64,000 nt of DNA from RGIG7111 sp036839975 (GCA_036839975.1 DAISVU010000007.1:1-64000); one strand, 5' to 3'; counted from the first letter of the stretch, positions 27,461-37,324 are shown. Notes: generated from the sequence alone by a model not told the origin. Translations and numbers: made by a program.

Positions 27461-27474
27461 ACTTTTTAAAAAGT
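27461..27474. repeat. 14-bp palindrome before the symporter start
   Basis: ACTTTTTAAAAAGT is a perfect dyad, ending 18 bases before the ATG and next to the AAGGAG ribosome binding site. It may be a repressor site or a small hairpin affecting translation. Confidence 0.45.
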
Positions 27475-27492
27475 GGTAAGGAGAAGGTTTCA

Positions 27493-29013
27493 ATGACACA
27501 GGCAGTAGCGTTAATAACATTGTCAATCTATATCGCAATGCTCATAGGCATATCGGTTTATACAAGCAGATCCACCAGGACTATGGACGGATTCCTTTTG
27601 GGGAACAGAAACATAGGGCCGTGGATGTCGGCGTTTTCATACGGAACATCATATTTCAGCGCAGTTATATTCATAGGATACGCGGGTATGCTTGGATGGG
27701 ATATAGGAGTAGGGTGCATGTGGATCGGAGTAGGCAACGCTTTCGTAGGATGCATGCTCGCGTGGATATTGCTTGCGAAACCTACGCGCAGGATGACACA
27801 CCGCATCGGGGCTTCAACAATGCCGGCTTTATTTGAGAAAAGATTTAAAAGCCGCAGTATGAAAATATATGCTGCAGTCATCATATTCATATTTTTGGTG
27901 CCTTATGCTGCAGGAGTATACAAAGGTCTTGGTTCATTGTTTTCGGCCGTGTTTCCCGGATTGCCCGCATGGGTTGTAATGCTTCTTGTGGCGCTGCTGA
28001 CATCGATCGGGCTTTTTATGGGCGGATATAAGGCGACATCGATGATCGATTTCATGCAGGGCGTCATTATGCTGGCAGGAGTCATTGCTATGATAGTTGT
28101 TATCATAAATCAGCCGGAAGTTGGAGGACTGGCGGAGGGCTTTAAAAAACTAAGGGGCATAAGTCCTGAACTTCTGGATATAACGGGCGGGAAAAATTGG
28201 CTGCCGCTGTCTGCAAATGTGGCTCTTACGAGTTTTGCCGTATGGGGTCTTCCGCAGATGGTACATAAATATTATGCTATAAAAGATGAAAAAAGTATCA
28301 AGTATGCAACTGTTATCGCGACCGGATTTTCGCTGGTGATCGGTGTCGGGGCATACATGGTGGGCAGCTTAGGGCATCTGTTCATAAAACCTCTTTCTGA
28401 CGGGACTCCTGACGTTGAAGGTTCATTTGACGGGATAATGCCGGCAATACTCATAAGGGTATTTTCTTCAAATATATTACTTATCATATTGCTAAGCATA
28501 ATACTGCTGCTGCTTTTATCTGCATCGATATCGACACTGGAAGCGCTGGTACTGTCATCAAGTTCTGCGGTTGCCGTTGATCTGATCGGGGATGTAAGAC
28601 CTGAGATGCCTGAATACAGAAAAATGAGGCTTATAAAGTGGCTTTGCGTATTGTTCGTTGCGCTTTCATTCTTTTTCGCGCTTATGAACATAAGCTTCAT
28701 TGTAAATCTTATGTCGTTTTCGTGGGGTATAGTGGCAGGATGTTTCATAGGCCCGTTTCTATGGGGACTGTACTGGAAGGGTACTACAAAGGCAGGTGCA
28801 TGGGCAGGCGCTTTAAGCGGCATAACAGTTGTTATCGGAATGACTGTATACCATACGGCAGTTGCGGATTTCCAAACGGCCAAGTCAATGGCTCCGCAGT
28901 TCGGCGTTGCTGCAATGATCGTATCACTGATAGCGGTACCGCTGGTGAGCATATTTACAAGGAAATTCGATGATAAGCATCTGTATGAATGCTTTGACAA
29001 AGAACTGGAATAA
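27493..29013 (+). CDS. Sodium:solute symporter (SSS family)
   Basis: A 506-residue, about 13-TM membrane protein of the PutP/SSS family, which couples Na+ entry to solute uptake. The N-terminal stretch DGFLLGNRNIGPWMSAFSYGTSYFSAV contains the conserved sodium/substrate region of the first helices; a later motif is GLPQMVHKYYAIK. The solute is not determinable; proline or a carboxylate is plausible. Start ATG 27493 has AAGGAGAAGG upstream. It is monogenic, behind its own promoter. Confidence 0.9.
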   Translation: MTQAVALITLSIYIAMLIGISVYTSRSTRTMDGFLLGNRNIGPWMSAFSYGTSYFSAVIFIGYAGMLGWDIGVGCMWIGVGNAFVGCMLAWILLAKPTRRMTHRIGASTMPALFEKRFKSRSMKIYAAVIIFIFLVPYAAGVYKGLGSLFSAVFPGLPAWVVMLLVALLTSIGLFMGGYKATSMIDFMQGVIMLAGVIAMIVVIINQPEVGGLAEGFKKLRGISPELLDITGGKNWLPLSANVALTSFAVWGLPQMVHKYYAIKDEKSIKYATVIATGFSLVIGVGAYMVGSLGHLFIKPLSDGTPDVEGSFDGIMPAILIRVFSSNILLIILLSIILLLLLSASISTLEALVLSSSSAVAVDLIGDVRPEMPEYRKMRLIKWLCVLFVALSFFFALMNISFIVNLMSFSWGIVAGCFIGPFLWGLYWKGTTKAGAWAGALSGITVVIGMTVYHTAVADFQTAKSMAPQFGVAAMIVSLIAVPLVSIFTRKFDDKHLYECFDKELE

Positions 29014-29094
29014 GTTCGTCCTGATGACAGCGCACGTAAATATGAATATATGCGCTGTGTGACATGGTTAAAAATCACAGTAGACATAATTTAT

Positions 29095-30135
29095 ATGATC
29101 GATTTAAAAAACATGACAAGTGAAGAAACAGCGGCTTATTTTGACAGCATAGGCGAAAAGAAATTTCGTGGAAAACAGGTATTCAGGTGGATATATACAT
29201 GTCATGAAGTTGCTTCTTTTGACAACATGACGGATCTTCCGCTTGATCTCCGCAAGAGGCTGAAGAATTCCGATGCGTATATTTCATTTGCGGAAGTAAT
29301 AAAAATCAGGAAATCAAAGCAGGACGGCACGCGCAAATACCTTTTGGCACTGTCAGACGGAGCATTGATAGAAACGGTATTCATGAAATATAGGTACGGA
29401 AATTCCATATGTGTCTCATCGCAGGCCGGATGCCGGATGGGGTGCGAGTTTTGCGCATCGGGAAAAAACGGATTGATGCGTAATCTTACTGCCGGAGAGA
29501 TCGCGGATCAGATATTGACCGTACAGCGAGATACGGGTGAGAGAATAAATCATGTGGTCGTTATGGGAACAGGCGAACCGTTTGACAATTACGATGAGCT
29601 TTTGCGTTTTATAAAGATAATAAATGACAGGAACGGCCTCGATATAGGACTTAGAAATATCACAGTATCAACGTGTGGACTTGTGCCTTACATAGAGCGT
29701 TTTTCCAATGACTTCCCGCAGGTAAATCTTGCTATATCACTTCACGCTCCCGATGATGAAAGACGCTGCAGCATGATGCCTGTCAACAGGAAGTATAAAT
29801 TGGACAGACTTGTGGAGGCTGCTAAAAAACATGCCGATAAGACAGGCCGCCGTGTAACATACGAGTATGCGCTGGTGAGGGGCTTTAACGATTCTATGGA
29901 AGATGCTGACAAGCTGGCGACGCTGATAAAACACCCCCTGTGTCATGTCAATCTGATACCTGTCAATGAGCTCGAAGGCAGCGGCTTCAGAAAGAGCACC
30001 AGAAAGCGTGCGGAAGCATTTATGGAGCGTCTTGCGACACGCGGCATAAATGCGACTATACGCCGTGAACTGGGATCAGACATTGATGCGGCATGCGGAC
30101 AACTCCGGCTGCAGCACGCTCAGATCTCATCATGA
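29095..30135 (+). CDS. rlmN: Dual-specificity rRNA/tRNA methyltransferase RlmN
   Basis: A radical SAM enzyme that methylates C2 of A2503 in 23S rRNA and A37 in tRNA. The cluster motif is CRMGCEFC, after the conserved SSQAG. The catalytic cysteines are in TVSTCGLVP and, near the C-terminus, DAACGQL. The length is 346 residues. The start MIDLKNMTSEE (29095) fits the family; the in-frame ATG at 29050 would add an unrelated N-terminus. No clear ribosome binding site is visible, so the start is less sure than the identity. Confidence 0.95.
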   Translation: MIDLKNMTSEETAAYFDSIGEKKFRGKQVFRWIYTCHEVASFDNMTDLPLDLRKRLKNSDAYISFAEVIKIRKSKQDGTRKYLLALSDGALIETVFMKYRYGNSICVSSQAGCRMGCEFCASGKNGLMRNLTAGEIADQILTVQRDTGERINHVVVMGTGEPFDNYDELLRFIKIINDRNGLDIGLRNITVSTCGLVPYIERFSNDFPQVNLAISLHAPDDERRCSMMPVNRKYKLDRLVEAAKKHADKTGRRVTYEYALVRGFNDSMEDADKLATLIKHPLCHVNLIPVNELEGSGFRKSTRKRAEAFMERLATRGINATIRRELGSDIDAACGQLRLQHAQISS

Positions 30136-30266
30136 CGCATGGAGCATATCACAGCCGTTTGCACGATACAGCATAATAGACATTTTAAATAAAATATATA
30201 ACAAGCAGGTTTATGTCACAGTCTTCGAGGTAAAGGAAGATTTACTTAAAAATCTACAGTATCGTG

Positions 30267-30295
30267 TTGCTCAAAAATCTGCAGTGGTGTATAAT
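30267..30295 (+). promoter_or_regulatory. Promoter with 13-base direct repeat
   Basis: TTGCTC (30267-30272), 17 bases, TATAAT (30290-30295), upstream of the P-loop gene. A 13-base near-repeat AAAAATCTRCAGT occurs at 30248-30260 and 30273-30285, the second inside the spacer; it may be a regulator site. The rest of the gap 30136-30391 has no gene. Confidence 0.55.
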
Positions 30296-30391
30296 TTAAA
30301 ATAAACAAAAAGGATTAAGGATGCGGCACGTTTATACTGCGTGATGCGAAGCGGAAATCCGCTTAAAACAAGTGAAAGCGAGGCACTCAAA

Positions 30392-30817
30392 ATGGTGAAT
30401 CTTCTCATAGGTCATAAGGGCAGCGGCAAGACAAAGAAAATGATAGAACTGGCAAATGACGAGGTGCAGACAGCTGATGGGAGCATAATATTTATAAATA
30501 AAAATCATAGGCTCATGTATGACCTTAACCACAGAATAAGAGTAGTGTGCATGGAGGATTATCCGCACATCACAAACAGCGATGAATATATCGGCTTTAT
30601 ATATGGGATAATAAGTTCTGATCATGATATAGAGATGATGTTCATAGACAGCATACTGAAACATGCGGATGTTTCTCTCGGAGATCTTCCGGATTTCATC
30701 AGCCGGCTCAAGAAGATCGCCGATCACTACGATATAGAGTTTACAGTCAGCCTGAGTGCTGATAAGGAAGAGATGATAGGCGTTGATTTTTCGGGATGCA
30801 ACATTCTGAACGGTTAA
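30392..30817 (+). CDS. Small P-loop ATP-binding protein, function unknown
   Basis: A 141-residue protein starting MVNLLIGHKGSGKTK, a Walker A loop (GHKGSGKT), followed by a strand likely to bear Walker B (EMMFIDSILK) and another strand (VSLSADKEEM). It looks like a minimal P-loop ATPase of thymidine-kinase-like size but lacks recognisable zinc ligands. Proteins of this type are sometimes annotated as PilT-like; I would not assign a function. The ATG at 30392 is chosen over 30341 as it starts directly at the P-loop strand. Confidence 0.65.
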   Translation: MVNLLIGHKGSGKTKKMIELANDEVQTADGSIIFINKNHRLMYDLNHRIRVVCMEDYPHITNSDEYIGFIYGIISSDHDIEMMFIDSILKHADVSLGDLPDFISRLKKIADHYDIEFTVSLSADKEEMIGVDFSGCNILNG

Positions 30818-30877
30818 AGTCAAGGAAACAGGTTTTTTCTGGCGGTGTTATTGCACCGCCATTGTTTTGGAGGCAGA

Positions 30878-32422
30878 ATGAAAAGTGTCTACGTTTATAT
30901 ACTATTGACTGCATTTTTATTTGGAACAATGGAGGTATCGCTGAAGATCGGAGGAAGCAGCCTTGATCCTATGCAGATCACGGGTATAAGATTTTTTATA
31001 GCAGGTGTGTTTTTTTTGCCGATTGGACTTGTTGAACTCAAGAAAAAACAGATAAGGCTGGGCGCCGGGGATTTCGGGCGGCTTGCCATTATGGGAATAA
31101 TATGTGTTCCGCTGTGCATGGTGATGTTTCAGCTCGGGATCGTAAGATCAAATGCCTCCACGGCGGCGGTGCTTTTTTCATCCAATCCCATATTTACTAT
31201 GATAATAGCGCATTTTATAGGCGGCGAGGGGTTTTCAAAGAACAAGGGAATTTTGACCCTGCTGGGTGCCGCGGGCATATTCATGATGATAAGACCGTGG
31301 GATATACAGGCGGGGAACAGTGCATCCGGCGCGTTCTTTTCGATCGCAGCTGCGGCATTGTTTGGCCTTCATACGGTAATGGGTAAAAAAAGTATTGAAA
31401 AGATGGGTATCACAGCCCATACCGGATTCAGCTTTCTTTTTGGTTCAAGTGTATTGTTTCTTATGATGATACCGATGGGACGGCCGGTACTCAAAGGTGT
31501 AATGCAAAATCTTGCGATAATTTTTTACGTTTCGGTGGTAGTGACCGCGTTAGGTTTTTTGTTCTATTTTCTTGCTATAAAAGTATCGGACGCCACAACC
31601 GGATCTATATCATTTTTCCTGAAAATAGCCATAGCACCGGTTATAGCAGTAATAGTGATGTCTGACAAACTGCTTTGGAATTCTTATGCAGCTATTGCGC
31701 TGATGCTTCTTGCTTCCTTTATGAATCTGAGGGAAGGTCAGTGGAAGCGTAAAGTTGAAAGAGGTGAATTTTCAAAGAAAGATACTGACATGGCGGAATG
31801 GACGACAGAGAACATAACTGAATTTTATAAAAACAGAAATCCGCGCCTGATGGACAGCAGGAAGTTCTTTGCAGTGCTGATTCCTCTGGTTGATGTGGAC
31901 GGTAAGCCGCATCTGTTGTTTGAATCGCGAGCAAAGGATCTTGACAGACAGCCGGGGAAAGTGTGTTTCCCCGGAGGTGAAGTGGAAGGTGATGAAAGCT
32001 TCGCAGACTGTGCCGTAAGAGAGACGGTCGAGGAGGCAGGTGTGGCGGAAGAGGATATATCTGTGGTCGCGGAGGCGGACTGCATTGGAAATCTGAACAG
32101 CACTGAGATACACTGTTTTTTTGGCATGATAGATTATGATAAGGTAAAAAACGCGGATTTCAGCAGAGATGAGGTAGCCGAACTTTTCACTGTACCTGTT
32201 AAGTTCTTTCTTGAAAACGATCCGGAAATTCAGTATGTGGATGTTAAAGTCAACCCGCATGATGATTTTCCATACGAGAAAATAGGTTTTGAAGACAGTT
32301 ATCCGTGGGCGCGAGGGAAGATGGAAGTGCCTGTATATGTGTATGGAGAACGTGTTATATGGGGTCTTACCGGCAGGATTATATATAATATGATTAAGCA
32401 GCTGCGCGGTGAGAAAGAGTGA
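30878..32422 (+). CDS. DMT-family permease fused to a Nudix hydrolase
   Basis: A 514-residue protein in two parts. Residues 1-290 are a 10-TM EamA/DMT permease (two repeats; the second begins near GAFFSIAAAALFGLHTVMGKK). After a short charged linker, residues 305-480 are a Nudix hydrolase: the Nudix box is GGEVEGDESFADCAVRETVEE then AGV, preceded by the FPGG of the CoA-pyrophosphatase (NudL/YeaB) type. The reading frame is continuous, so the join is not due to a break in this sequence. An internal ATG at 31790 (MAEWTTENITEF) is where a stand-alone Nudix protein would start. Start has GGAGG just upstream. A permease-Nudix fusion is unusual. Confidence 0.78.
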   Translation: MKSVYVYILLTAFLFGTMEVSLKIGGSSLDPMQITGIRFFIAGVFFLPIGLVELKKKQIRLGAGDFGRLAIMGIICVPLCMVMFQLGIVRSNASTAAVLFSSNPIFTMIIAHFIGGEGFSKNKGILTLLGAAGIFMMIRPWDIQAGNSASGAFFSIAAAALFGLHTVMGKKSIEKMGITAHTGFSFLFGSSVLFLMMIPMGRPVLKGVMQNLAIIFYVSVVVTALGFLFYFLAIKVSDATTGSISFFLKIAIAPVIAVIVMSDKLLWNSYAAIALMLLASFMNLREGQWKRKVERGEFSKKDTDMAEWTTENITEFYKNRNPRLMDSRKFFAVLIPLVDVDGKPHLLFESRAKDLDRQPGKVCFPGGEVEGDESFADCAVRETVEEAGVAEEDISVVAEADCIGNLNSTEIHCFFGMIDYDKVKNADFSRDEVAELFTVPVKFFLENDPEIQYVDVKVNPHDDFPYEKIGFEDSYPWARGKMEVPVYVYGERVIWGLTGRIIYNMIKQLRGEKE

Positions 32423-32486
32423 CTCATGTCAGGCCGTAACGACTGAGTATCAGAAATATTAATATAGAAAAAAGGCGGATATTACA

Positions 32487-33302
32487 ATGAATAAGAATAA
32501 ATTTGATATAGCTCTTTGTCAGCTGCTTTCAGGAGAAGATAAGGATAAAAACATAAAAAACGCAGAAAGACTCGTGCGCAAGGCGGTTAAGGACGGCGCG
32601 CATGTAGTGGCGCTTCCGGAAATATGGAACAGCCCGTACGACAACGCGTGCTTCAGAGATTACAGTGAGCCTGAGGGAGGAAAGACATATTCGTTTCTTT
32701 CCGGTCTCGCAAAGGATCTCGGCATATATCTTATAGGCGGTTCTATTCCGGAGTCAGAAGATGATAAAGTATATAATACATCGTATTCATTTGACCGTGA
32801 GGGGAGACTGATAGGAAAGCACAGAAAAATGCACATGTTCGACATAGATATCGAAGGCGGCATAAGATTTATGGAATCAGAAGCGCTTACACCGGGAGAT
32901 TCAGTGACTGTTCTGGAGACTGAATATTGTAAAATAGGCATCGCCATATGCTTTGATGTCAGATTCCCCGAACTTTCGAGGAAGATGGCACTTGAAGGGG
33001 CGGAGATTATTGTGCTTCCGGCGGCATTCAACATGACGACCGGCCCGGCTCACTGGGAATTAAGCATGAGAGCGCGGGCACTCGATAATCAGGTGTATTT
33101 TGCTGCAGTTTCACCGGCTCGAAATATAAATGCGTCATATATAGCGTGGGGTCATTCCTGTGTCGTATCGCCGTGGGGGGATGTTCTCGGAATACTTGCT
33201 GAAAAGGAAGGCATACTTAGTGTGACGGTAGATACGGAATATGTAAAATCTGTAAGAGATCAGCTGCCTCTATTGAAAGCCAGACGGCCGGAGCTGTATT
33301 GA
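32487..33302 (+). CDS. Carbon-nitrogen hydrolase, omega-amidase (Nit2) type
   Basis: A 271-residue nitrilase-superfamily hydrolase. The Glu-Lys-Cys triad is visible: E in ALPEIWNSPYDN, K in GKHRKMHMFDID and C in GIAICFDVRFPEL. The substrate-side sequence is closest to the omega-amidase branch (hydrolyses alpha-ketoglutaramate and similar omega-amides). Start ATG 32487 follows AAAAAGGCGG. It follows the fusion gene with a 64-base gap and precedes the BMP lipoprotein gene, which starts 33 bases downstream. Confidence 0.88.
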   Translation: MNKNKFDIALCQLLSGEDKDKNIKNAERLVRKAVKDGAHVVALPEIWNSPYDNACFRDYSEPEGGKTYSFLSGLAKDLGIYLIGGSIPESEDDKVYNTSYSFDREGRLIGKHRKMHMFDIDIEGGIRFMESEALTPGDSVTVLETEYCKIGIAICFDVRFPELSRKMALEGAEIIVLPAAFNMTTGPAHWELSMRARALDNQVYFAAVSPARNINASYIAWGHSCVVSPWGDVLGILAEKEGILSVTVDTEYVKSVRDQLPLLKARRPELY

Positions 33303-33334
33303 GAGCAAACTCATGTGAAAAAGGAGAAAATAAG

Positions 33335-34441
33335 TTGAACATTCAGAAATTTGTGAAATATATTTTGGCTCTATGTGCTGTTATGCTTGTTGCGACGTCG
33401 TTTTCAGCGTGTGCAGATGTTAAAGAAAAAGCATATAAAGCATATAATAAAAAGGTCATATATGAAATTGCATTCATACCTTCAGATGTCGTGCTGGAAA
33501 AAGGGACATATGAAAACGCGATTTGGGAAGGTCTTATAGAATATGGCGAAGAGAGTGGTAAGGCACACAAATATTTCGCTTCTGACCAGACGGATACGGA
33601 AGGTTATCTAACTGCTATTGCAAATGCAGCGGGGAGCGGAGCAAAGGTCATAATCACCCAGAGCAAGAAGCTTGAGAAGGCTGTAAACAAGGCGCAGAAA
33701 AAGTACCCTGAAGTAAAGTTCATACATATAGCAGGCTCGCTTAACGAGAACAGTTCTGTAGGATTTAAACCTTTGAAAAATACGATGATCATAAGCTTTG
33801 CAGATGAACAGGCCGGATTTTTGGCAGGGTATGCGGCTGTAAAAGATGAAGAGTGGAAGCTTGGGTTTATGGGATGTAAAAAAAATAAGACAGCCATGGA
33901 TTACGCTACCGGATTTGTTCAGGGCGCGGAGGCTGCCGCGGATGAAATGGGCGTCTCAAGTGTTAATATAAAATACTGGACAGTAAAGAAGACACCGGAT
34001 GCTGAAAAGATAAAAAAGACGGCTGCAAACTGGTATAAAGATTCTGTTGATATAATATTCGCATGCGGAGAAGAATATATGGAGACCGTTTCAGAGGCTG
34101 CAAACGATGGAGGCGGCAGGATCATAGCTGCAGAAACAAATGCAGCGCCTGAATACCGCAAGGTGTATACTTCAGCTATGAGGAATTTTGCCGGTGTTAT
34201 AAAATATGGACTTCAAAAATACTGTGACGACCACTTCCCGGGGGGAAAGCATGTTAGGCTCAACGCAGTAAAGGATGCGGTATGTCTTCCTTTGAATGAT
34301 TTCAGTTTCAAGGATTTTTCTGAAGAGGATTATGACATGATCTATGACAGACTGTCGAAGAACATCATAAAAGTGAAAGACAGCAAAAGCAGGCCGGCAG
34401 AAGCACTTGATCTTCAGATAGTGAATCTGGATATTGTATAG
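33335..34441 (+). CDS. BMP-family substrate-binding lipoprotein, orphan
   Basis: A 368-residue lipoprotein: the signal ends in ATSFSAC, with the lipidated Cys at residue 26. The mature protein has the PnrA/BMP fold marks (two-lobed binding protein, SFADEQAGFLAGYAAV, GFMGCKKNKTAMDYATGFVQGAEAA). BMP proteins bind nucleosides for ABC uptake. No permease or ATPase gene lies next to it, so it may work with distant components. The TTG start at 33335 is preferred, with AAAGGAG upstream; an earlier ATG at 33299 would overlap the previous gene and give a poor signal peptide. Confidence 0.85.
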   Translation: MNIQKFVKYILALCAVMLVATSFSACADVKEKAYKAYNKKVIYEIAFIPSDVVLEKGTYENAIWEGLIEYGEESGKAHKYFASDQTDTEGYLTAIANAAGSGAKVIITQSKKLEKAVNKAQKKYPEVKFIHIAGSLNENSSVGFKPLKNTMIISFADEQAGFLAGYAAVKDEEWKLGFMGCKKNKTAMDYATGFVQGAEAAADEMGVSSVNIKYWTVKKTPDAEKIKKTAANWYKDSVDIIFACGEEYMETVSEAANDGGGRIIAAETNAAPEYRKVYTSAMRNFAGVIKYGLQKYCDDHFPGGKHVRLNAVKDAVCLPLNDFSFKDFSEEDYDMIYDRLSKNIIKVKDSKSRPAEALDLQIVNLDIV

Positions 34442-34663
34442 ATTTTTAAAAGATAAGCTCTCGAGTAAAGCAAGTTCGGCGCGAGCATTCAGACAGTTTT
34501 ATCAATAATGATCTTCTTCATTAAGACAGGATCATTTAAACAGAAGACAGTTATGCACATCGCTTTAAAATAGCCGCATGATTCAGGCGCCGTTATGTTT
34601 TTACCGCAAGATAAAGACGACACATGAATACAATAAGATGGGATCAGTGATCTCGTTTTGATA

Positions 34664-34694
34664 ACGGGTGATATATATAGATCATCCGTATTTT
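34664..34694 (+). terminator. Possible terminator in a 427-base gap
   Basis: ACGGGTGAT (34664-34672) pairs with ATCATCCGT (34681-34689, one G-T) and is followed by ATTTTG. The rest of 34442-34868 has only a loose inverted repeat (AATGATC/GATCATT, 34507-34536) and a perfect TTGACA at 34830-34835 with no good -10. Confidence 0.4.
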
Positions 34695-34868
34695 GCTAAA
34701 GCGGCATACGCGTATTATTCAGATATTATTTTTTGTAAGCTGTCTGTATAGGGCAGTGTAAACGCGGCGTATGCTCAAAGCGTTTTATAACTTAAATAAA
34801 GCAGAGACAGGGCGTATGTAAAAAGTGTTTTGACAGTAAAAGTCGTGTAGAAATTGTGGGAGTGTAAT

Positions 34869-36335
34869 ATGAATATGCTCTTTAAGATGAGTGAGATGAT
34901 AGAAAAGTGCAGAGGAGCTCATGAAGAGTTTATGAGCTCTGTTAGCGGTTATGATAGAGAGGCTGTGAATGTTAAAGGTATCAGCTGCTTTAAAAGTTCA
35001 GCTGTTTTCGGAGAATTTGAAAGGGATTTCGAGAAAAGCCTGCGCAAATCGGAAGTTGTGCTCGGTGACAATCTGGAATATATGAAACATCTGCTTGCTC
35101 GTGAAGGCATGGCGGGCAGCATACAGTTTACGTATATTGACCCGCCGTTTTATTCAAAGAATAGCTATGCTGCCCGAATCAGAGTTGCGGGTGAAAATAT
35201 AAAGCTGCCGGCATATGATGATAAGTGGTGCGGAGGCATGGAATCATATCTTGAAATGCTTTGCGAGAGGTTGTTTTTGATGCGCGAGCTTGTATCGGAT
35301 ACAGGTTATGTATGCATACATCTAGACTGGCATGTGGTCCATTACGCAAAGGTAATGATGGATGCCATATTCGGCGAAGAGTATTTTGTAAATGAAATAA
35401 TTTGGACATACAAATCCGGCGGCAGCACTAAAAGATTTTTTTCAAGAAAACACGATACACTTCTGCTCTATAGAAAGACGGATAAAAACTACTTTAAGGC
35501 GCAGACTCAAAAGTCGTACAACAGAGAGCTGAGACCATACAATTTCGAGAGTGTAAAGGAATATAGGGATGAAAAGGGATGGTATACTCTTGTGAACATG
35601 AAAGATGTATGGGAGATCGATATGGTCGGGAGGACTTCGGGTGAACGTACGGGATATGCGACTCAGAAGCCGGAGAATTTGATAAGGCGCCTGTTGGAAA
35701 GCTGCAGCAGACCGGGCGACATTTGCGCCGATTTTTTTGGAGGATCGGGCGTACTTGCTAAAGTGGCGGCAGATATGAAACGTGATTTCATATCCTGCGA
35801 TAATGCAGGTTTGTCTGTTGTAATACAGATGCTGAGACTTCTGAGAGCCGGTGCAGTGTTTAAATTTATTGACAACAGGTGTATAAAAAATAATTCGGCA
35901 GCAGATCGCCGCGGAGAATTAAACGTAAGATTCGGATGCGATAAAAAGGAATTTACAAAACACAGTATTGATACAGCTTTAGAAAAAAGCGGGCAGGGAT
36001 CCAAGACGTCCATAAGTGCTGAAAGAAACTTGCCTTTGACGGTAAGGCTGACAGGATACAGGCCGGATATTTCCGGATCTGTAATGAGCAAAGCATATAA
36101 AAAATTCATAAACAGTGTTGATCCTGTTGAAATGCTGGCATTCTGGTCTGTAGACCCTGCTTATGATGGCGATGTGCACCGCTCAGGCGAGGTACGAATG
36201 ATAAATGACGGAAGGGTTGAGCGTGAGATAAACTTTGGATCAGGTGAAGAAAAATGCGGGATCATAAGCATATTGGCTGCTGATGTATTTGGCGTGATCA
36301 CGCAGAAAGTGATATATACGGAGGACTTTAAGTGA
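34869..36335 (+). CDS. Orphan N6-adenine DNA methyltransferase, beta class
   Basis: A 488-residue DNA methyltransferase. The catalytic motif IV is DPPF (residues 91-94, in YIDPPFYSKNS) and the SAM-binding motif I is FFGGSGVLAK (near residue 290). Motif IV precedes motif I, the beta-class order seen in type III Mod and solitary methylases. No restriction subunit is nearby, so it is solitary. An added C-terminal region of about 190 residues follows motif I, which is unusual because beta-class enzymes normally end close to it. ATG 34869 has GGGAG upstream and avoids a cysteine-containing extension. The stop overlaps the YitT start. Confidence 0.85.
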   Translation: MNMLFKMSEMIEKCRGAHEEFMSSVSGYDREAVNVKGISCFKSSAVFGEFERDFEKSLRKSEVVLGDNLEYMKHLLAREGMAGSIQFTYIDPPFYSKNSYAARIRVAGENIKLPAYDDKWCGGMESYLEMLCERLFLMRELVSDTGYVCIHLDWHVVHYAKVMMDAIFGEEYFVNEIIWTYKSGGSTKRFFSRKHDTLLLYRKTDKNYFKAQTQKSYNRELRPYNFESVKEYRDEKGWYTLVNMKDVWEIDMVGRTSGERTGYATQKPENLIRRLLESCSRPGDICADFFGGSGVLAKVAADMKRDFISCDNAGLSVVIQMLRLLRAGAVFKFIDNRCIKNNSAADRRGELNVRFGCDKKEFTKHSIDTALEKSGQGSKTSISAERNLPLTVRLTGYRPDISGSVMSKAYKKFINSVDPVEMLAFWSVDPAYDGDVHRSGEVRMINDGRVEREINFGSGEEKCGIISILAADVFGVITQKVIYTEDFK

Positions 36336-37267
36336 AAAGTGAGGGTATAAACAAGGGAAAAATAACAGCATGGAGGAAAAAGACGTTGACAAGAAAGAAA
36401 TTCAAGCTAGGAGCTATCGACTTCATCTTCCTTTTGGCAGCGTGTGCGATAAACGCATTTGCGGTAGTATCGGTAATGATCCCCAACGGGCTTACGGCAG
36501 GGGCGCTGACAGGCATAGTCAGAATACTGCAGTATTTCGTGGATCTTGATTTTTCTGTCATGTATTACGTCGGCGCAGGTATAATACTTCTGCTGTCGGC
36601 GATATTTCTCGGCTTTAAGGAAGTCAGAAAGATTGTGCTTTTATCAGTGCTTTATCCGACGATAGTGTTTGTATTTGAAAAGATAAACTTCCGGCTGCTT
36701 GAGGAAAAAGACTTGATACTGGCGGCTATCTTCTGCGGAGCGTTTATGGGCGCTTCGACAGGCATAGTTTTTTGGCGGGGATACGCATTCGCGAGCACAG
36801 AGGCGCTTGCCAAGATATTAAAAAAAAACATTGCGCCGCATTACAGCCTCAGCAAGATCATGCTTGCGATCGACTGCACTATCATTATAGCTTCGGCATT
36901 TGTGTTTGACAGAAACGTTGCGCTTTACGCGCTCGTTTCACAAGTAATCTGTGCCAAGATGGTTGATGCCGTAATGTACGGTTTTGAGACGAAAATAGTT
37001 CAGCTCGATATAATAACGCGCAAAACAGAGAAGCTTACAGAGTATGTTATAAACGATCTTGAGCGGGGTGTCTCAAGTACAGATGTTTGCGGCGAATACA
37101 CAAAAAACCACTATCGTAAGCTGAACATTCTTTGTTCGCCGCGTGAAAGCATCTTGATACGCAGGTTCCTTGCAAGAGAAGATCCCGCTGCACTGGTGAC
37201 AGTATTCCGGGTAGACACCGTATGGGGAACAGGCCAGGGATTTCATGACATCGACAATGAAATGTAA
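36332..37267 (+). CDS. YitT family membrane protein (DUF161 + DUF2179)
   Basis: A 311-residue protein with five TM helices in the first 200 residues (DUF161, with IPNGLTAGALTGIVRIL) and a cytoplasmic DUF2179 domain (RGVSSTDVCGEYTKNHYRKLN, then VFRVDTVWGTGQGF). Function unknown; the family may bind a ligand in the C-terminal domain. The GTG start at 36332 overlaps the methyltransferase stop, with GGAGG 8 bases upstream, so the two genes are translationally coupled although the functional link is not clear. Confidence 0.9.
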   Translation: MKSEGINKGKITAWRKKTLTRKKFKLGAIDFIFLLAACAINAFAVVSVMIPNGLTAGALTGIVRILQYFVDLDFSVMYYVGAGIILLLSAIFLGFKEVRKIVLLSVLYPTIVFVFEKINFRLLEEKDLILAAIFCGAFMGASTGIVFWRGYAFASTEALAKILKKNIAPHYSLSKIMLAIDCTIIIASAFVFDRNVALYALVSQVICAKMVDAVMYGFETKIVQLDIITRKTEKLTEYVINDLERGVSSTDVCGEYTKNHYRKLNILCSPRESILIRRFLAREDPAALVTVFRVDTVWGTGQGFHDIDNEM

Positions 37268-37324
37268 AAAATATATATCATGTACATCGCGGCCGGATGA
37301 AAAAAGTGAAAAGGAGAAAACCGT

